Assembly (NCBI RefSeq): GCF_000739875.1 | Contig: NZ_BBJR01000040.1 | Location: 1-64,000 of the forward strand | Source: Comamonas aquatica NBRC 14918 | GTDB lineage: Bacteria; Pseudomonadota; Gammaproteobacteria; Burkholderiales; Burkholderiaceae_C | Length of the DNA stretch: 64,000 bases | Reading direction: 5' to 3' | Shown here: positions 34,699-44,960 of the stretch, one piece after another | Layout of the letters: every line of letters begins with the position of its first letter | How positions within the stretch are numbered: position 1 is the stretch's first letter | Program-made: the position numbers and the translations under genes | Notes under the pieces: generated by a model | What the model was told of the DNA's origin: nothing | Database searches by the model: none | The model's input: the letters and a program-made list of their open reading frames with translations, nothing else

Positions 34699-34756
34699 AA
34701 GCCGGCATTTTAGCGGCGAACCACCGGCCTGCCCGGGGCGCGCACGATGTCCTTGG

Positions 34757-34783
34757 GCCGGGCGCTGCAGCGCCCGGCTTTTT
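34757..34783 (+). terminator. GC-rich palindrome followed by T-run upstream of algH
   Basis: A perfect 22-base palindrome occupies 34757-34778, with arms GCCGGGCGCTG and CAGCGCCCGGC, followed by five T residues on the plus strand. No plus-strand gene precedes it, so it may serve as the second half of a bidirectional terminator with the hairpin at 34788-34875. Confidence 0.6.
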
Positions 34784-34787
34784 CAGA

Positions 34788-34875
34788 AAAAAGAGCTGCC
34801 TGCACTGGATCCACAAGGACTTCACATACTTTCATATGCAAAACCCTTGAAAAAACAGCGCTTGCAGCTCTTTTT
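34788..34875 (-). terminator. Long inverted repeat ending the Pil-Chp operon
   Basis: AAAAAGAGCTGC (34788-34799) is the exact reverse complement of GCAGCTCTTTTT (34864-34875), 64 bases apart, and each arm ends in a run of A or T. The right arm begins next to GCGCTTGCAGCT, the core of the dispersed repeat. Read on the minus strand it follows the chpA stop by 18 bases and ends in T residues, so it can act as a terminator. Confidence 0.65.
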
Positions 34876-34892
34876 ATCGAAGCACACGCGCG

Positions 34893-37800
34893 TCAACCAT
34901 CGACCGCTTCGGCACCGGCGGATTCCGCCGCCAGCGGCAGCGGTTTGCCGACGGCATAGTGGTGCACCAGGCCCATCAGCTCCTCGTCCGAATACGGCTT
35001 GCCCAGGTAGTGGTTGGCCCCCAGCTCCATGGCCAGATCGCGGTGCTTTTGCGCCATGCGCGAGGTGATCATGATGATGGGCAGGTGCTGCAGCCGCGCC
35101 TGCGCGCGGATGTTGCGCAGCAGGTCGAACCCGTCCATGCGCGGCATCTCGATGTCCGACAGCACCACGCAGGGCAGCTCCTCCTGCAGCTGCTCCAGCG
35201 CCTGCAGGCCATCAGCCGCCGTGACCACCCGGTAGCCCTCGCGCTGCAGCAGGCGCTGCGAGACACGGCGCACGGTGATGGAATCGTCCACCACCATCAC
35301 CAGGGGCACCTGGCTGGCGGCCTGCATCCCGGACAGCGGCACCTGCGGCGCCATCGCGTGCTGCAGCTGCTGGGCCGCCTGCGCGTCCAGCAAAGCCGGC
35401 AGGCCCGCACCCAGCTGGCGAATCTGCGTGCCATACACGGCCGTCAGCGCCACCGGGTTGTAGATCAGCACCACCGCCCCGGAAGCCAGCACCGACATGC
35501 CGGTCAGCCCCGGCAGGCGAGACATCTGCGCCCCCAGGTGCTTGACCACCACTTCCTGGTGGCCCAGCACTTCGTCCACGTGCAGCGCAATGCGCTGCGA
35601 GGCGCTGCGGCAGATGACCACGGGGCGCGTCTTGCCGGCGCCGACTTCCAGGCTGCGCGGCGACTGGCTCCACACCGCACCGGCCCAGAAGAAGGGCACG
35701 CGGTCCTCGCCATCGACCAGCTCGCCGGTGCGGTAGGCCGCCTCCAGGTCCGCCAGGCTGACGCGGCGCACCACCTCGACCAGGCTGGCGGGCACGCCCA
35801 CCGAGAACTCGCCCGCGCGCAGCATCACCACCTGCGTCACGGCCGTGGTCAGCGGCAGCACCAGACGGAAGGACGAGCCCTGCCCGTCCTGGGTCACGGT
35901 CTCGATGCGCCCCCCCAGGGCCTGGACTTCCGAGCGCACCACGTCCATGCCGATGCCGCGACCGGACACACCGGTCAGCTGCTCGGCCGTGGTGAAGCCC
36001 GGCATGAACACCAGTTGCGCCGCGCGGGCGGCATCCACCGTTTCCTCGGCCGTGATCAGGCCACGCTCCAGCGCCTTGTCGCGGATGCGCGCCACGTTCA
36101 GGCCGGCGCCGTCGTCGCTGACGCGGACGGCCACGTCGTTGCCTTCCTGCTGCACGTGCACCTGGATGCTGCCGGTGGCCGGCTTGCCCGCGGCCACGCG
36201 CTCATCGGGGGTCTCGATGCCATGGTCCACGCAGTTGCGCAGCAGGTGCTCGAAGGCCGGCACCATGCGTTCCAGCACGCCGCGGTCCATCTCGATGGTG
36301 CCGCCGGACAGGCCCAGCTTCACCTGCTTGCCGGTTTCTTTGGCCGTCAGGCGCACCACGGCATACAGGCGCTCCGAGATCGCATCGAACTCCACCATGC
36401 GCGTGCGCAGTAGGTCGCGCTGCAGCTCGCGCGCCTGGCGGCCCTGGGCCACCAGGTCGTCTTCCGCACCCGCCACATCGCGCAGCAGGTTGCGCTGCAC
36501 CGTGGCCACGTCGTTGACCGACTCGGCCATCATGCGGGTCAGCTCCTGCACCCGGGTGAAGCGGTCGAATTCCAGCGGATCGAAGTCCGCGCCGGCCTCC
36601 TTGGACAGCTGCATGCGCGACTGCATCTGGGATTCGGCCTGCACCTCGATGTCGCGCAACTGGTGGCGCAGACGCTCGAGGTTGTGGGTCAGGTCGTTGA
36701 GCGAATGCTTGATGCTGCCCACCCGCTCATCCAGGCGCGAGCGGGCAATCATCACCTCACCGGCCTCGTTGATCAGGCGGTCCAGCAACTGCGCACGCAC
36801 GCGCACCGTCTGCTGCACGCCCTGGCGCACGCCACCGGCCAGCGCTGGCGGCGGCGCTTCGGGGGGCACGGCCACAGGCTGTGCCAAGGCCGCCGGGGCG
36901 GGGGCGGCATCCACCACATTCGCCACCTGGGGCTGCGCCGCCGTGGCTGGCGGCACGGCATCCGCGGGCAGCGCCCCTTCCAGGTTGCTGGCCACCGGTT
37001 CGATGCGGACCGGGGTTTCGGGGGCTTGCTCACCCACCGCGCGCAACAGGCCGAAGCTGGCTTCCATGCTGTCCAGGCGCCCGAACAACGGCTCAATCTG
37101 CTCGGTGGTGACCGTGTCGACATCCAGCGCTTCCAGCGCCGACTCCAGGCGGTGGGCCATTTCGCCCAGGCGCAAGGCACCAGCCAGGCGGGCGCTGCCC
37201 TTGAGGGTGTGCAAGGCACGCAGCAAGGTGCTGCGGGCTTCAAGCCGCGTCGGATGCCCCGCCCACTCCCGCATCGCGGCGCCCAACACGGGCAGCAGTT
37301 CCACCGCTTCCTCTTCAAAGATCGGGAACAGGTCCGGATCGATGACATCGAACACATCGATGTCATCGTCGCCGTCCACCCCAGCCTGGGGCATCGCGGC
37401 ATCAGATGGCGGCACCAGCGGCGCACTGCGCTCCTGTGCCACGGCGGCAGCCTGCGGCAGGGGTTCGTCCACCTCGGCCGGTGCTTGCGCCGCGACCGGT
37501 GCGGGCGCCAGTTCCAGATTGGCTTGCAGCACGTCCTGCAAACGCTGCTGCACATCGGCCGAAGCCGTGCGCAGGAAGCCGGCCGCAAACTGGTGCAGCA
37601 AACCACGGATTTCCTCCGCTGCCTGCACAAACACCTGGACCTGCTCGGCCACACCGCAGGCCTGGGGCTCCACGTGCTGCAGCGCGGCTTCCAGCTTGCG
37701 TGCCAGACCCGACAGTGCCTGGAAGCCGACGGTGGCCGAGCTGCCAGCCAGCGAGTGGGCCCACGCGATCACGGAATCGGGCTGGGCTTCCTCCAGGTTC

Positions 37801-40800
37801 TCCTGCCAGGCAGTCAGTGCATCCAGCAAACGGTAGGACCAGCCCTCGGCCTCGCTCAGATACACATTGAACAGGGGCAGGGGCACCGACAGATCACCGA
37901 TCTGCTTGACCTGCGCGGCAGGCGGCTCCGCTGGCGCTGCATCGGCCACGGGGATGGCCGCTGGAGCGGCGGGCACCTCGTCCACCCCGGACAAGTTGAG
38001 CTCGGGCTCGGCAGTGGCGGCCACATCCTCCAGCCTCCCGGCTTCGGCGGTCGCCTCCACAGGCTCCGCGACCTCGGAAGGCCCGGACCGCTCCAGCACC
38101 TCTTCACGCGATGGTGCAGCCGGCAAGATGGGCGCGGAAATGCCGTCGCCCACCTCGTGCAACAGCGCATCGAACTCGTCAAAACTGATTTCCTCGGCCT
38201 GCGGCACCTCCATCGCGCGGGCCTCGGGCTCCTCCAGCGCGGGCAACGGCGCGGCTGGTTCCTCCGCCCATGCCTCGGCCACGGTCTCCGACACCAGCGG
38301 CGCAGCAGCTTCTGCCGTCACGGGCACGTCGCCCGACAGTGCTGCCACGTCCAGGCTGTCGAACGCAGCCGGCGCTGCTGCCTCGGCATCCTCGGTCAAC
38401 GCTGGCCCACTGGCCGTCAGGTCCTCGAGGTCCAAGGCCTGCGCTGCCGACCACTGTGTCGCATCGACCTCGGCCACCGGCGGTGCCACCTCCGTGGCTG
38501 CCGCGCCCTGCACCGCCTGCCTGTCCAGCGGAATGAAACGGGCGTCCAGGCGCATGGCATCGGCACTGGCGCGAAACGGTGCGGACTGCCAGTGCTGGTC
38601 CGCCTGGGCTTCGATCGCTCCGACCCAGGCCTCGAACGCATCCAACGCCTGTCCGGACAGTTGCCGCATGGGCTCGGGCATGGCCTTCTGCTCGGCCAGC
38701 CAGGCGTTGAGCATCTGCTCCATGGCCCATCCAGCCTGCCCGAAATCGTCGAGCCCCACCATGCGCGAGCTGCCCTTGAGCGTATGGAAAGCCCGGCGCA
38801 GCACGGTTTGCTCGCTCAGGTTGGCAGGCTCCTCGGCCAGGGCCTGCAAGGCTGCACGGCCATTGGCCACCACCTCCCGGGCCTCTTCCAGGAAGATGCC
38901 CAGCAGTTCGCCGTCCGTATCTTCCGGCTCCACCTGCAACACAGGTGCGGGGACAGGGGCAGCCACGGCCTGGGTGTCCGCCACAGGCGGCGTGCTTGCG
39001 GCCTTGGACGCCGGTGCAAGGTCTGCGGATGGCTGCGGCACCGCATGTGTGGCTGCGGCAGGCTCCGACTCGGAAGTGACCGGGACCTCCGGCGCGACCA
39101 GCTCCACAGGGGGTGGACTCTGGGGCTCGCGGGCCTGCATGGCCTCCCGGGATGCCGGTCCCTCGCCATCGCTGGCACGGTGGCGCACACGCCCCATCAG
39201 CAGCTTCAGCTCGCCCTCTTGCTCATCGAACTCGTAGAGCTTGCGCGCCAGGTTGCGCTGGTAGCTGAGCATGTCGATCAGAAAGCCCAAGGCGCCCAGG
39301 CTGTTGCCCATTTTGTCGAACAAGCGGTGCTGCTCGTCCTCCGGCACCTGCTCGGTCTGCAGGCGCTCCACGTTCTGGCGCATGCGCACCATGGCCAGCG
39401 AGGCCTGGTCCAGCCCCAGGACCGACAGCACGCCACGCATCTGCGACAAATGCGCCGCCACCGGTGCCAGCACCGCCGTATCGGCAGGGTTGCGGAAATA
39501 CTGGTCCAGCAGTTTTTCGGCATCGGCCAGGGTGCCGCGCAGCTCGCCCACCACGCTGCCCATGGTCTGCTGGTCGCTGACCTGGCGGTACAGCTGCTCC
39601 ATCCAGGGCTCCAACGGCTGGGCCGGTTGCCCGGCCAGCACCTGCAGCAGACGGCCCGCCAAGGTGTCGGCATGCGAAGCCATCGCATCGTCGGCCATGT
39701 CCAACGAGGCGAAGGCCGCTTGCAGGTACAGCACGGCCGTGGCCACCTCCATCGCCACTTCCGGCGACGGCGACTGGGCCTGGGTGGCCACGCTGTGCAC
39801 CACCTGCATCAAGGCCCTGGCCAGCGACAGGCTGCCCGGATGCAGCTTGACCAGGGAATCGCAGACCAGGGTGAATTGGTCCACGGCAGGCTTGCATTTC
39901 TGGGCATCCCCCCCTGCCAGGGCCGACCAGACTTCGGTAGCCGTGGCAATCCGCTTGCGCGCCTGGGCCAGCAGGTGGGGGTCGAAACGGCCAAACCGCG
40001 GCTGTTCGTAATTGACGACCGGATGGCGCTGTAAATCAAACGCGTCGTACACACCACGCCAGACCACGGCCGCGGCCTGCCCGGGATGTCCTTCCTGCGC
40101 CGCCTGGGCACAAAAGAACAGCATGTCCTGCAGCAGCCGCTCGGGTGCGACGGGCTCGCTTTTGGCCAGCGCCGCGCTCACCGTCAACAGCCGGGAGGCC
40201 ACGCGTTTGGTGTAGATGTCGGGCTTGAGCAGGCCGTGCGCCATCGCATCGAAAAACGCCGCGGCCACCTTCCAGAAGATGCGCATCTGCACATCGGTCT
40301 GGGCCTGGGCAAATCCCAGGCAGATTTCGCGCATGCACTCGCCAGCGGGGGCCACCTCACTGCCCTTGACGATCTGCAAGACCGACGCATCCAACACCTT
40401 GCGGGGCTCGGGGCCATAGCCCAGCGGTGACACCTCGTAGGGCAGCGCCGGGTCGCGCAATCGGCGTTCGACCGGCCACAAGTCGGCCGGGTGCACCTTG
40501 GTGTGGTTGCCGAACAAGGCCTGCACGTCGCGGTACTGCGGGAACAGCGCCACGGCAGACACCGGCTTGCCGGCCAGCACCGACTCCAGGAACTCCAACA
40601 AGGCAAAGCTGGCTTTTTCCAGGGTCAAGGCGACGGCCTCGGTGCAGTCCGCAGGTTGCTGCACATAGTGCTGCATCGCCGTTTCCATGGCCCGCAGCAA
40701 CAGCGCAGCCTGGGGCATGCCCACCATGTCGAGGGCACCGCTGGACTGGTGCAACTGCTGCTTGGCCATGCGCAAGGGACTGCTGTCCAGCGCCGCCAGG

Positions 40801-40964
40801 TCCGAATCGCGGGCCTCTTCGGCCTCGCGCACAAAACGACGCGTCGCCTTGACGGCGGCGTCCATCGACTTGCGCAGTTCGTCAAGCACCCAGGCCAGCG
40901 GTCCGAGATCCCGGTCGCTCTGGGAAACATGCCCGATCGGTGCGGTGGCTTCAGTTGGTGACAT
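34893..40964 (-). CDS. chpA: Hybrid chemotaxis histidine kinase ChpA/PilL (Pil-Chp system)
   Basis: 2023-residue kinase that controls type IV pilus-dependent motility. A long N-terminal region (about 1-640) with weak Hpt-like helices is followed by Hpt domains: HTLKGSSRM at about 726, HSLAGSSATVG at about 1069 and HTLKGSARLAG at about 1251. The linkers between are acidic and rich in Ala and Pro. Then come the dimerisation helices (about 1395), the ATPase (EHLLRNCVDHG at about 1578, GRGIGMDVVRSEV), a CheW-like domain (about 1700-1830) and a C-terminal receiver with the phospho-Asp in VVLSDIEMPRMDG at about 1935. It is the last gene of pilGHIJ-chpA. No cheB or cheR homologue is adjacent. Confidence 0.93.
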   Translation of the reverse strand: MSPTEATAPIGHVSQSDRDLGPLAWVLDELRKSMDAAVKATRRFVREAEEARDSDLAALDSSPLRMAKQQLHQSSGALDMVGMPQAALLLRAMETAMQHYVQQPADCTEAVALTLEKASFALLEFLESVLAGKPVSAVALFPQYRDVQALFGNHTKVHPADLWPVERRLRDPALPYEVSPLGYGPEPRKVLDASVLQIVKGSEVAPAGECMREICLGFAQAQTDVQMRIFWKVAAAFFDAMAHGLLKPDIYTKRVASRLLTVSAALAKSEPVAPERLLQDMLFFCAQAAQEGHPGQAAAVVWRGVYDAFDLQRHPVVNYEQPRFGRFDPHLLAQARKRIATATEVWSALAGGDAQKCKPAVDQFTLVCDSLVKLHPGSLSLARALMQVVHSVATQAQSPSPEVAMEVATAVLYLQAAFASLDMADDAMASHADTLAGRLLQVLAGQPAQPLEPWMEQLYRQVSDQQTMGSVVGELRGTLADAEKLLDQYFRNPADTAVLAPVAAHLSQMRGVLSVLGLDQASLAMVRMRQNVERLQTEQVPEDEQHRLFDKMGNSLGALGFLIDMLSYQRNLARKLYEFDEQEGELKLLMGRVRHRASDGEGPASREAMQAREPQSPPPVELVAPEVPVTSESEPAAATHAVPQPSADLAPASKAASTPPVADTQAVAAPVPAPVLQVEPEDTDGELLGIFLEEAREVVANGRAALQALAEEPANLSEQTVLRRAFHTLKGSSRMVGLDDFGQAGWAMEQMLNAWLAEQKAMPEPMRQLSGQALDAFEAWVGAIEAQADQHWQSAPFRASADAMRLDARFIPLDRQAVQGAAATEVAPPVAEVDATQWSAAQALDLEDLTASGPALTEDAEAAAPAAFDSLDVAALSGDVPVTAEAAAPLVSETVAEAWAEEPAAPLPALEEPEARAMEVPQAEEISFDEFDALLHEVGDGISAPILPAAPSREEVLERSGPSEVAEPVEATAEAGRLEDVAATAEPELNLSGVDEVPAAPAAIPVADAAPAEPPAAQVKQIGDLSVPLPLFNVYLSEAEGWSYRLLDALTAWQENLEEAQPDSVIAWAHSLAGSSATVGFQALSGLARKLEAALQHVEPQACGVAEQVQVFVQAAEEIRGLLHQFAAGFLRTASADVQQRLQDVLQANLELAPAPVAAQAPAEVDEPLPQAAAVAQERSAPLVPPSDAAMPQAGVDGDDDIDVFDVIDPDLFPIFEEEAVELLPVLGAAMREWAGHPTRLEARSTLLRALHTLKGSARLAGALRLGEMAHRLESALEALDVDTVTTEQIEPLFGRLDSMEASFGLLRAVGEQAPETPVRIEPVASNLEGALPADAVPPATAAQPQVANVVDAAPAPAALAQPVAVPPEAPPPALAGGVRQGVQQTVRVRAQLLDRLINEAGEVMIARSRLDERVGSIKHSLNDLTHNLERLRHQLRDIEVQAESQMQSRMQLSKEAGADFDPLEFDRFTRVQELTRMMAESVNDVATVQRNLLRDVAGAEDDLVAQGRQARELQRDLLRTRMVEFDAISERLYAVVRLTAKETGKQVKLGLSGGTIEMDRGVLERMVPAFEHLLRNCVDHGIETPDERVAAGKPATGSIQVHVQQEGNDVAVRVSDDGAGLNVARIRDKALERGLITAEETVDAARAAQLVFMPGFTTAEQLTGVSGRGIGMDVVRSEVQALGGRIETVTQDGQGSSFRLVLPLTTAVTQVVMLRAGEFSVGVPASLVEVVRRVSLADLEAAYRTGELVDGEDRVPFFWAGAVWSQSPRSLEVGAGKTRPVVICRSASQRIALHVDEVLGHQEVVVKHLGAQMSRLPGLTGMSVLASGAVVLIYNPVALTAVYGTQIRQLGAGLPALLDAQAAQQLQHAMAPQVPLSGMQAASQVPLVMVVDDSITVRRVSQRLLQREGYRVVTAADGLQALEQLQEELPCVVLSDIEMPRMDGFDLLRNIRAQARLQHLPIIMITSRMAQKHRDLAMELGANHYLGKPYSDEELMGLVHHYAVGKPLPLAAESAGAEAVDG

Positions 40965-41028
40965 GGTTCATCCTTGGCTTCTCCCAGCCGCAATCCTGTG
41001 CGCCGCGCCTCATCCGTCGCGCTGCACG

Positions 41029-43263
41029 TCAGTCAATCTTGAATCGCGCCACCGACTGGCGCAGCTCCTCGGCCATGTGCGCCAAGTCACGCACCTGCTG
41101 GGCGGTGGTGCGCGTACTTTCGCCGGTCTGCTCGGTCACCGCAAAAATGTGCTGGATGTTGCCAGCCACATCGTTGGCCAGCTCGGCCTCGCTCTGGGTG
41201 GTGTGCGCAATCTGCTCGATCAGCTCGGCCAGATGGCGTGACACGCTGTCAATCTCCGACAAGGCCGTGCCCGCAGAGTCTGACAGACGCGCGCCTTCGA
41301 CCACACCCTGGGTCGACCGCTCCATCGCCGCCACCGCATCCTGGGTGTCGGTCTGAATCGTTTTCACCAGCACCGAAATCTGCCGCGTCGCATCCGCGGA
41401 GCGTTCCGCCAGGCGCTGCACTTCTTCCGCCACCACGGAGAAGCCGCGCCCGGCCTCCCCTGCCGACGCAGCCTGGATGGCGGCGTTCAAGGCCAGCACG
41501 TTGGTCTGCTCGGTAATGTCCGAGATCAACTCGGTGATTTCACCGATCTCCTGCGAGGACTCGCCGAGGCGCTTGATGCGCTTGGAGGTTTCCTGAATCT
41601 GGTCACGGATGGCGTTCATACCGCCAATCGTGTTGTGCACCGCCTGCTGCCCCTGCTCGGCCGCCAGCAGCGACTGGCGCGCCACCGTGGCCGACTCCTG
41701 GGCCTGGCCCGACACCGTCGTGATGCGGGAGGCCATGTCCAGAATCGACTGCCCGGTTTCTCGAATCTCACGCAGCTGCTCGGCCGAGGTCGCCAGCAGC
41801 TCCGACGAGGTGCTGTCCACCTGGGCTGTGGTCTGGGCCACGCGGGTCGCCGTGTTCTGCACGCTGCCCACCAGCAGCCGCAGCTCTTCCACCGTGTAGT
41901 TCACCGAGTCGGCAATCGCACCGGTGATGTCTTCGGTCACCGTGGCTTCCTGCGTCAGATCCCCTTCCGCCACGTTCTGCAGCTCGTTCATCAAGCGCAA
42001 GATGGCGGCCTGGTTGGCGTCATTGACGCGCTTGGCCTCCTGCTCCTGGCGCCGTGCATCGCGCTGCTGCTGCTCGGCCAGCTCCTGGCGTTGGCGGCTG
42101 TCCAGCAGTTGCACGCGGGAAATGCCCATACCGCAGACCAGCACAAACAGACCCAGCAGCACCAGCAGGGCCATCTGGCCGGCGGAGATACCCGCCTGCT
42201 CCGACAGCTTGTTCTGCAGGTTTTCCAGCTGCGAGCGCAGCGGCTCGCTGTCACCGATAATGGAGTTCTGCGCCTCGCGGGCAGCCACCAGGCCTTGCAG
42301 ATTGGTCAGGATCGAGGTGGCCTGGGTCCGTGTCTGCTCATACTCCTGCAGCATGGCCTTGAGCTGCTCACGCACCTGCCCATCGCGCGCCGGCGACAGG
42401 CGCAGCTCCGGGTTGCCTTGCAACAGCCCTTCGGCCAACTCCTTGAACGAATTCAAGTCGCGCCCCAGCAAAAACACGGCCTCGGGGCTCACGCCATCGA
42501 CCGTCTGGAATTCGTTGGCCGATTTGCCGATCCGCTGGGTCAGCACCTGCAACTGGCTGGATGCGGCAATCTCGGTGGCCGAGGCACCGAGCTGCAGCTT
42601 GCTGTTGGCAACCGCCTCCGCCAGTTCCAGCAGCGTGGAGGACTGGCGATTGATCGAACGCAGGGCATCCCCGGCCTGGATCAGCACGGTTTTTTGCGCC
42701 AGCACCGCCTGCGCATTCTTTTCCGCACGCTGGGCCAAGGCGCTGACGGACCCCAGGTCCTGCTCGAACGCGGCATCCACGCTTTGCACGCCCAGTTCGG
42801 CATCGCCCTGTGTCAAGGCACGCACATTGCGCCCCAGCACGCTGGCACTGTCTTGCAGCTCCACAAACGCGCTCTCCTTGCCCAGCAAGGCCTGCGTCAC
42901 CGATTTGGCCAAACGCTGCGACTGCATCAGCGACTGCCCCGTGGCGGCCAGCTGCTTGGCGGAGCGGTCGGCCTGCTGCAGCACCCAGCCGGCCACCAGG
43001 GCCAGCAGCAACACCCCGAGCGCCAGCATGGTCAGCAGGCGGCGCTGGTGCGTGGCGGCAGGTGCCGGGCCTAGCAAGGGCAGCTCGATGCTGCCCTGCT
43101 CCAGCGTCAAGTCATCCATCAGGTCCGTGTCCTGGACACTTTGCAGGGTATCTGCCGTCAGCGTGTGCTGGCTGGAATCCTCCGTCGCTGCCGCTGCCAC
43201 CGCCTCATTCTTTTCGCCGGACCTGCGACGAAAAATACTCCCGACCTGCTGGATAAAAGACAT
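41029..43263 (-). CDS. pilJ: Methyl-accepting chemotaxis protein PilJ
   Basis: 744-residue receptor that feeds the ChpA kinase. One hydrophobic helix (about 75-95, [20 protein letters not shown]) and a second (about 361-383) enclose a periplasmic or membrane-bounded helical domain typical of PilJ. A HAMP-like linker and a long cytoplasmic coiled coil follow. The signalling tip reads [20 protein letters not shown] and [20 protein letters not shown]. The N-terminus (about 70 residues) is cytoplasmic and contains an acidic stretch. It lies between pilI and chpA in the same direction. Confidence 0.93.
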   Translation of the reverse strand: MSFIQQVGSIFRRRSGEKNEAVAAAATEDSSQHTLTADTLQSVQDTDLMDDLTLEQGSIELPLLGPAPAATHQRRLLTMLALGVLLLALVAGWVLQQADRSAKQLAATGQSLMQSQRLAKSVTQALLGKESAFVELQDSASVLGRNVRALTQGDAELGVQSVDAAFEQDLGSVSALAQRAEKNAQAVLAQKTVLIQAGDALRSINRQSSTLLELAEAVANSKLQLGASATEIAASSQLQVLTQRIGKSANEFQTVDGVSPEAVFLLGRDLNSFKELAEGLLQGNPELRLSPARDGQVREQLKAMLQEYEQTRTQATSILTNLQGLVAAREAQNSIIGDSEPLRSQLENLQNKLSEQAGISAGQMALLVLLGLFVLVCGMGISRVQLLDSRQRQELAEQQQRDARRQEQEAKRVNDANQAAILRLMNELQNVAEGDLTQEATVTEDITGAIADSVNYTVEELRLLVGSVQNTATRVAQTTAQVDSTSSELLATSAEQLREIRETGQSILDMASRITTVSGQAQESATVARQSLLAAEQGQQAVHNTIGGMNAIRDQIQETSKRIKRLGESSQEIGEITELISDITEQTNVLALNAAIQAASAGEAGRGFSVVAEEVQRLAERSADATRQISVLVKTIQTDTQDAVAAMERSTQGVVEGARLSDSAGTALSEIDSVSRHLAELIEQIAHTTQSEAELANDVAGNIQHIFAVTEQTGESTRTTAQQVRDLAHMAEELRQSVARFKID

Positions 43264-43287
43264 GCTCGTCCTCGAAGAATCAATGGA

Positions 43288-43830
43288 TCAGATGCGTATG
43301 CTCAAGAATTCCGGGGTCTGGACCAGGTGGTGCAACTGCAGTACCTGCCACACGGCCCCGGCGCTGTCGGCATAGCTCGCACCCACCATACCCGCAGCCA
43401 AGGGGCCTGCGCCCTGCGGCACCTCAACACCCTCGGAGATAAAGTCATCCACGCCACGCAGGCCCATCAAGCGGTCCACCACCAGGGCGGCATTCACCTG
43501 CAGGGTGGGATTGACCGCCAGCAGGCTGACTTCGTGCAGGGACTGCTCGGTGCGTTCCACCGGGTACCCCAGAAAGGCACACAGATCGACCACCCCGGCC
43601 AGGGTGCCGCGCAGATTGGCCACCCCCCAGAACCAAGGCAGGGTGTATGGCACGCGCAGCACGCCCGACCAGGAGAAGATCTCCCCGGCCTGCTCCAGCG
43701 GCAGCAAATAATTGCGTCCACCGGCCTGGATGGCGAGCCAGCGGGCGCTGCGGGACGTGTTGCTGCGCGCCGCCTGCAAGCGCTCAGCCAGACGCGTTTG
43801 AAGATCGCGCAGCGCTTGTCGGTTGGCCAT
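43288..43830 (-). CDS. pilI: CheW-like scaffold protein PilI
   Basis: 180-residue coupling protein with a CheW domain that links receptor PilJ to kinase ChpA. The first strands GGRNYLLPLEQAGEIFSW, the middle VPYTLPWFWGVANLRGTLAGVVDLCAFLG and the later NAALVVDRLMGLRG match the family. The N-terminal helix of about 28 residues is an extension. The gene lies 11 bases after pilH and 24 bases before pilJ. Confidence 0.92.
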   Translation of the reverse strand: MANRQALRDLQTRLAERLQAARSNTSRSARWLAIQAGGRNYLLPLEQAGEIFSWSGVLRVPYTLPWFWGVANLRGTLAGVVDLCAFLGYPVERTEQSLHEVSLLAVNPTLQVNAALVVDRLMGLRGVDDFISEGVEVPQGAGPLAAGMVGASYADSAGAVWQVLQLHHLVQTPEFLSIRI

Positions 43831-43841
43831 AGGTCACCGCC

Positions 43842-44213
43842 TCACGCGTTGTTCAGTGCTGCAATCTTGGCCTGCAGTTCCGCAGGGTTCACGGGCTTGG
43901 TGATGTAGTCACGCGCGCCCTGGCGCAAGCCCCAGACCTTGTCAGTCTCCTGGTTCTTGCTGGTGCACATGATGATGGGCACATCGGCGTACTTGGTGTC
44001 GCGGGCGATTGAGCGCGTGAGCTGGAAACCGTTTTGCCCGGGCATGACCACGTCCATCAGGATCAGGTCCGGCTTTTCCTCGCCCAGCCGCTGGATCGCC
44101 TCCTGCGCATTCTCCGCCGTGCGCACGCTATAGCCCTGCTTTTGCAGCAGGTCCGTCAAGAACATGAGCTCCGTCTTGGAGTCATCCACGACCAACACCT
44201 TCTCGATAGGCAT
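43842..44213 (-). CDS. pilH: Single-domain response regulator PilH
   Basis: 123-residue CheY-like receiver. VLVVDDSKTE is the acidic pocket, the phosphoacceptor Asp is in LILMDVVMPGQNGF, Thr is in IIMCTSK and Lys in YITKPVN. In Pseudomonas PilH receives phosphate from the Pil-Chp kinase and favours pilus retraction or acts as a phosphate sink. AGAGG lies before the start codon. It is preceded by pilG (37-base spacer) and followed by pilI. Confidence 0.93.
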   Translation of the reverse strand: MPIEKVLVVDDSKTELMFLTDLLQKQGYSVRTAENAQEAIQRLGEEKPDLILMDVVMPGQNGFQLTRSIARDTKYADVPIIMCTSKNQETDKVWGLRQGARDYITKPVNPAELQAKIAALNNA

Positions 44214-44250
44214 ATGCCTCTCCTCTCGTTGTATTTTTCAGGGGGCCGAG

Positions 44251-44637
44251 TCAGGCAGTGCGTCCGAACTGTTGCACAGCCTGCAGCAACTGATCCTTGG
44301 AGAACGGCTTGGTGAGGTATTCCTGGCACCCCACCATCCTGCCGCGGGCCTTGTCAAAGACGCCGTCCTTGGAAGACAGCATCACGATCGGCGTGTCCGA
44401 AAAATGGGCGTTGCGCTTGATGATGGCGCAGGTCTGGTAGCCATCCAGCTTGGGCATCAGGATGTCGCAAAAAATCAGCTGCGGCTGAAAGTCGTTGACC
44501 TTGGCCAGCGCATCGAAGCCATCCTCAGCCAGGAGCACATCGTGCCCCCCTTGCTTGAGGAAGATCTCGGCACTGCGGCGGATCGTATTGCTGTCATCGA
44601 CAACCAGCACCTTGAACGATGCGTTTGCTGCACTCAA
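44251..44637 (-). CDS. pilG: Single-domain response regulator PilG
   Basis: 128-residue CheY-like receiver: VLVVDDSNTIRRSAE, phosphoacceptor Asp in LIFCDILMPKLDGYQ, VMLSSKDGVFDKARG and YLTKPFSKDQL. PilG is the output regulator for pilus extension in related systems. The start is TTG at 44637 (no ATG nearby in frame), with AAGGGG upstream. A rare start codon at the head of an operon may lower its synthesis. The rubredoxin gene lies 59 bases upstream on the same strand. Confidence 0.93.
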   Translation of the reverse strand: MSAANASFKVLVVDDSNTIRRSAEIFLKQGGHDVLLAEDGFDALAKVNDFQPQLIFCDILMPKLDGYQTCAIIKRNAHFSDTPIVMLSSKDGVFDKARGRMVGCQEYLTKPFSKDQLLQAVQQFGRTA

Positions 44638-44696
44638 TTGGCACCCCTTGAGTTAGTGGAACTCCCCAGCAGGGTCACACGCTCCCTGCCTGCCTC

Positions 44697-44870
44697 TCAA
44701 ATTTCGACCATCTCAAAGTCTGATTTGCCCACCGCGCATTCGGGGCAGGTCCAGTCATCGGGAACATCTTCCCAGCGCGTTCCGGCCGGAATGCCATGTT
44801 CGGGGTCGCCCACCGACTCGTCGTACATCCATCCGCAAATCAAACACATCCAAGTTTTAGGGTCGGCCAC
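44697..44870 (-). CDS. rubA: Rubredoxin
   Basis: 57-residue iron protein that carries single electrons. The four iron-binding cysteines are Cys9 and Cys12 (CLIC) and Cys42 and Cys45 (CPEC), with the typical GWMYDESVGDPEHGIPAGTR between and DFEMVEI at the end. It starts at GTG 44870 (VADPKTWMCLICG), since all known rubredoxins have residues before the first CxxC; an internal ATG would remove this. It is too short for ordinary gene finding. It is divergent from thiD and heads the pilG-chpA direction, but its job in motility, if any, is unknown. Confidence 0.9.
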   Translation of the reverse strand: MADPKTWMCLICGWMYDESVGDPEHGIPAGTRWEDVPDDWTCPECAVGKSDFEMVEI

Positions 44871-44960
44871 AGCTTAAAGTCGCATCCAATAGAATGCAAC
44901 GATTGTATATAGCCGCCTGCCGCTCCCCTCTTGACAGACAGGCGGCCATTGGGACAACGC

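Noticed and set aside
44930-44935. TTGACA as a -35 element for thiD
   Set aside because: A -10 at 17 bases would fall at or after the start codon. The motif is more simply part of an upstream in-frame TTG context.
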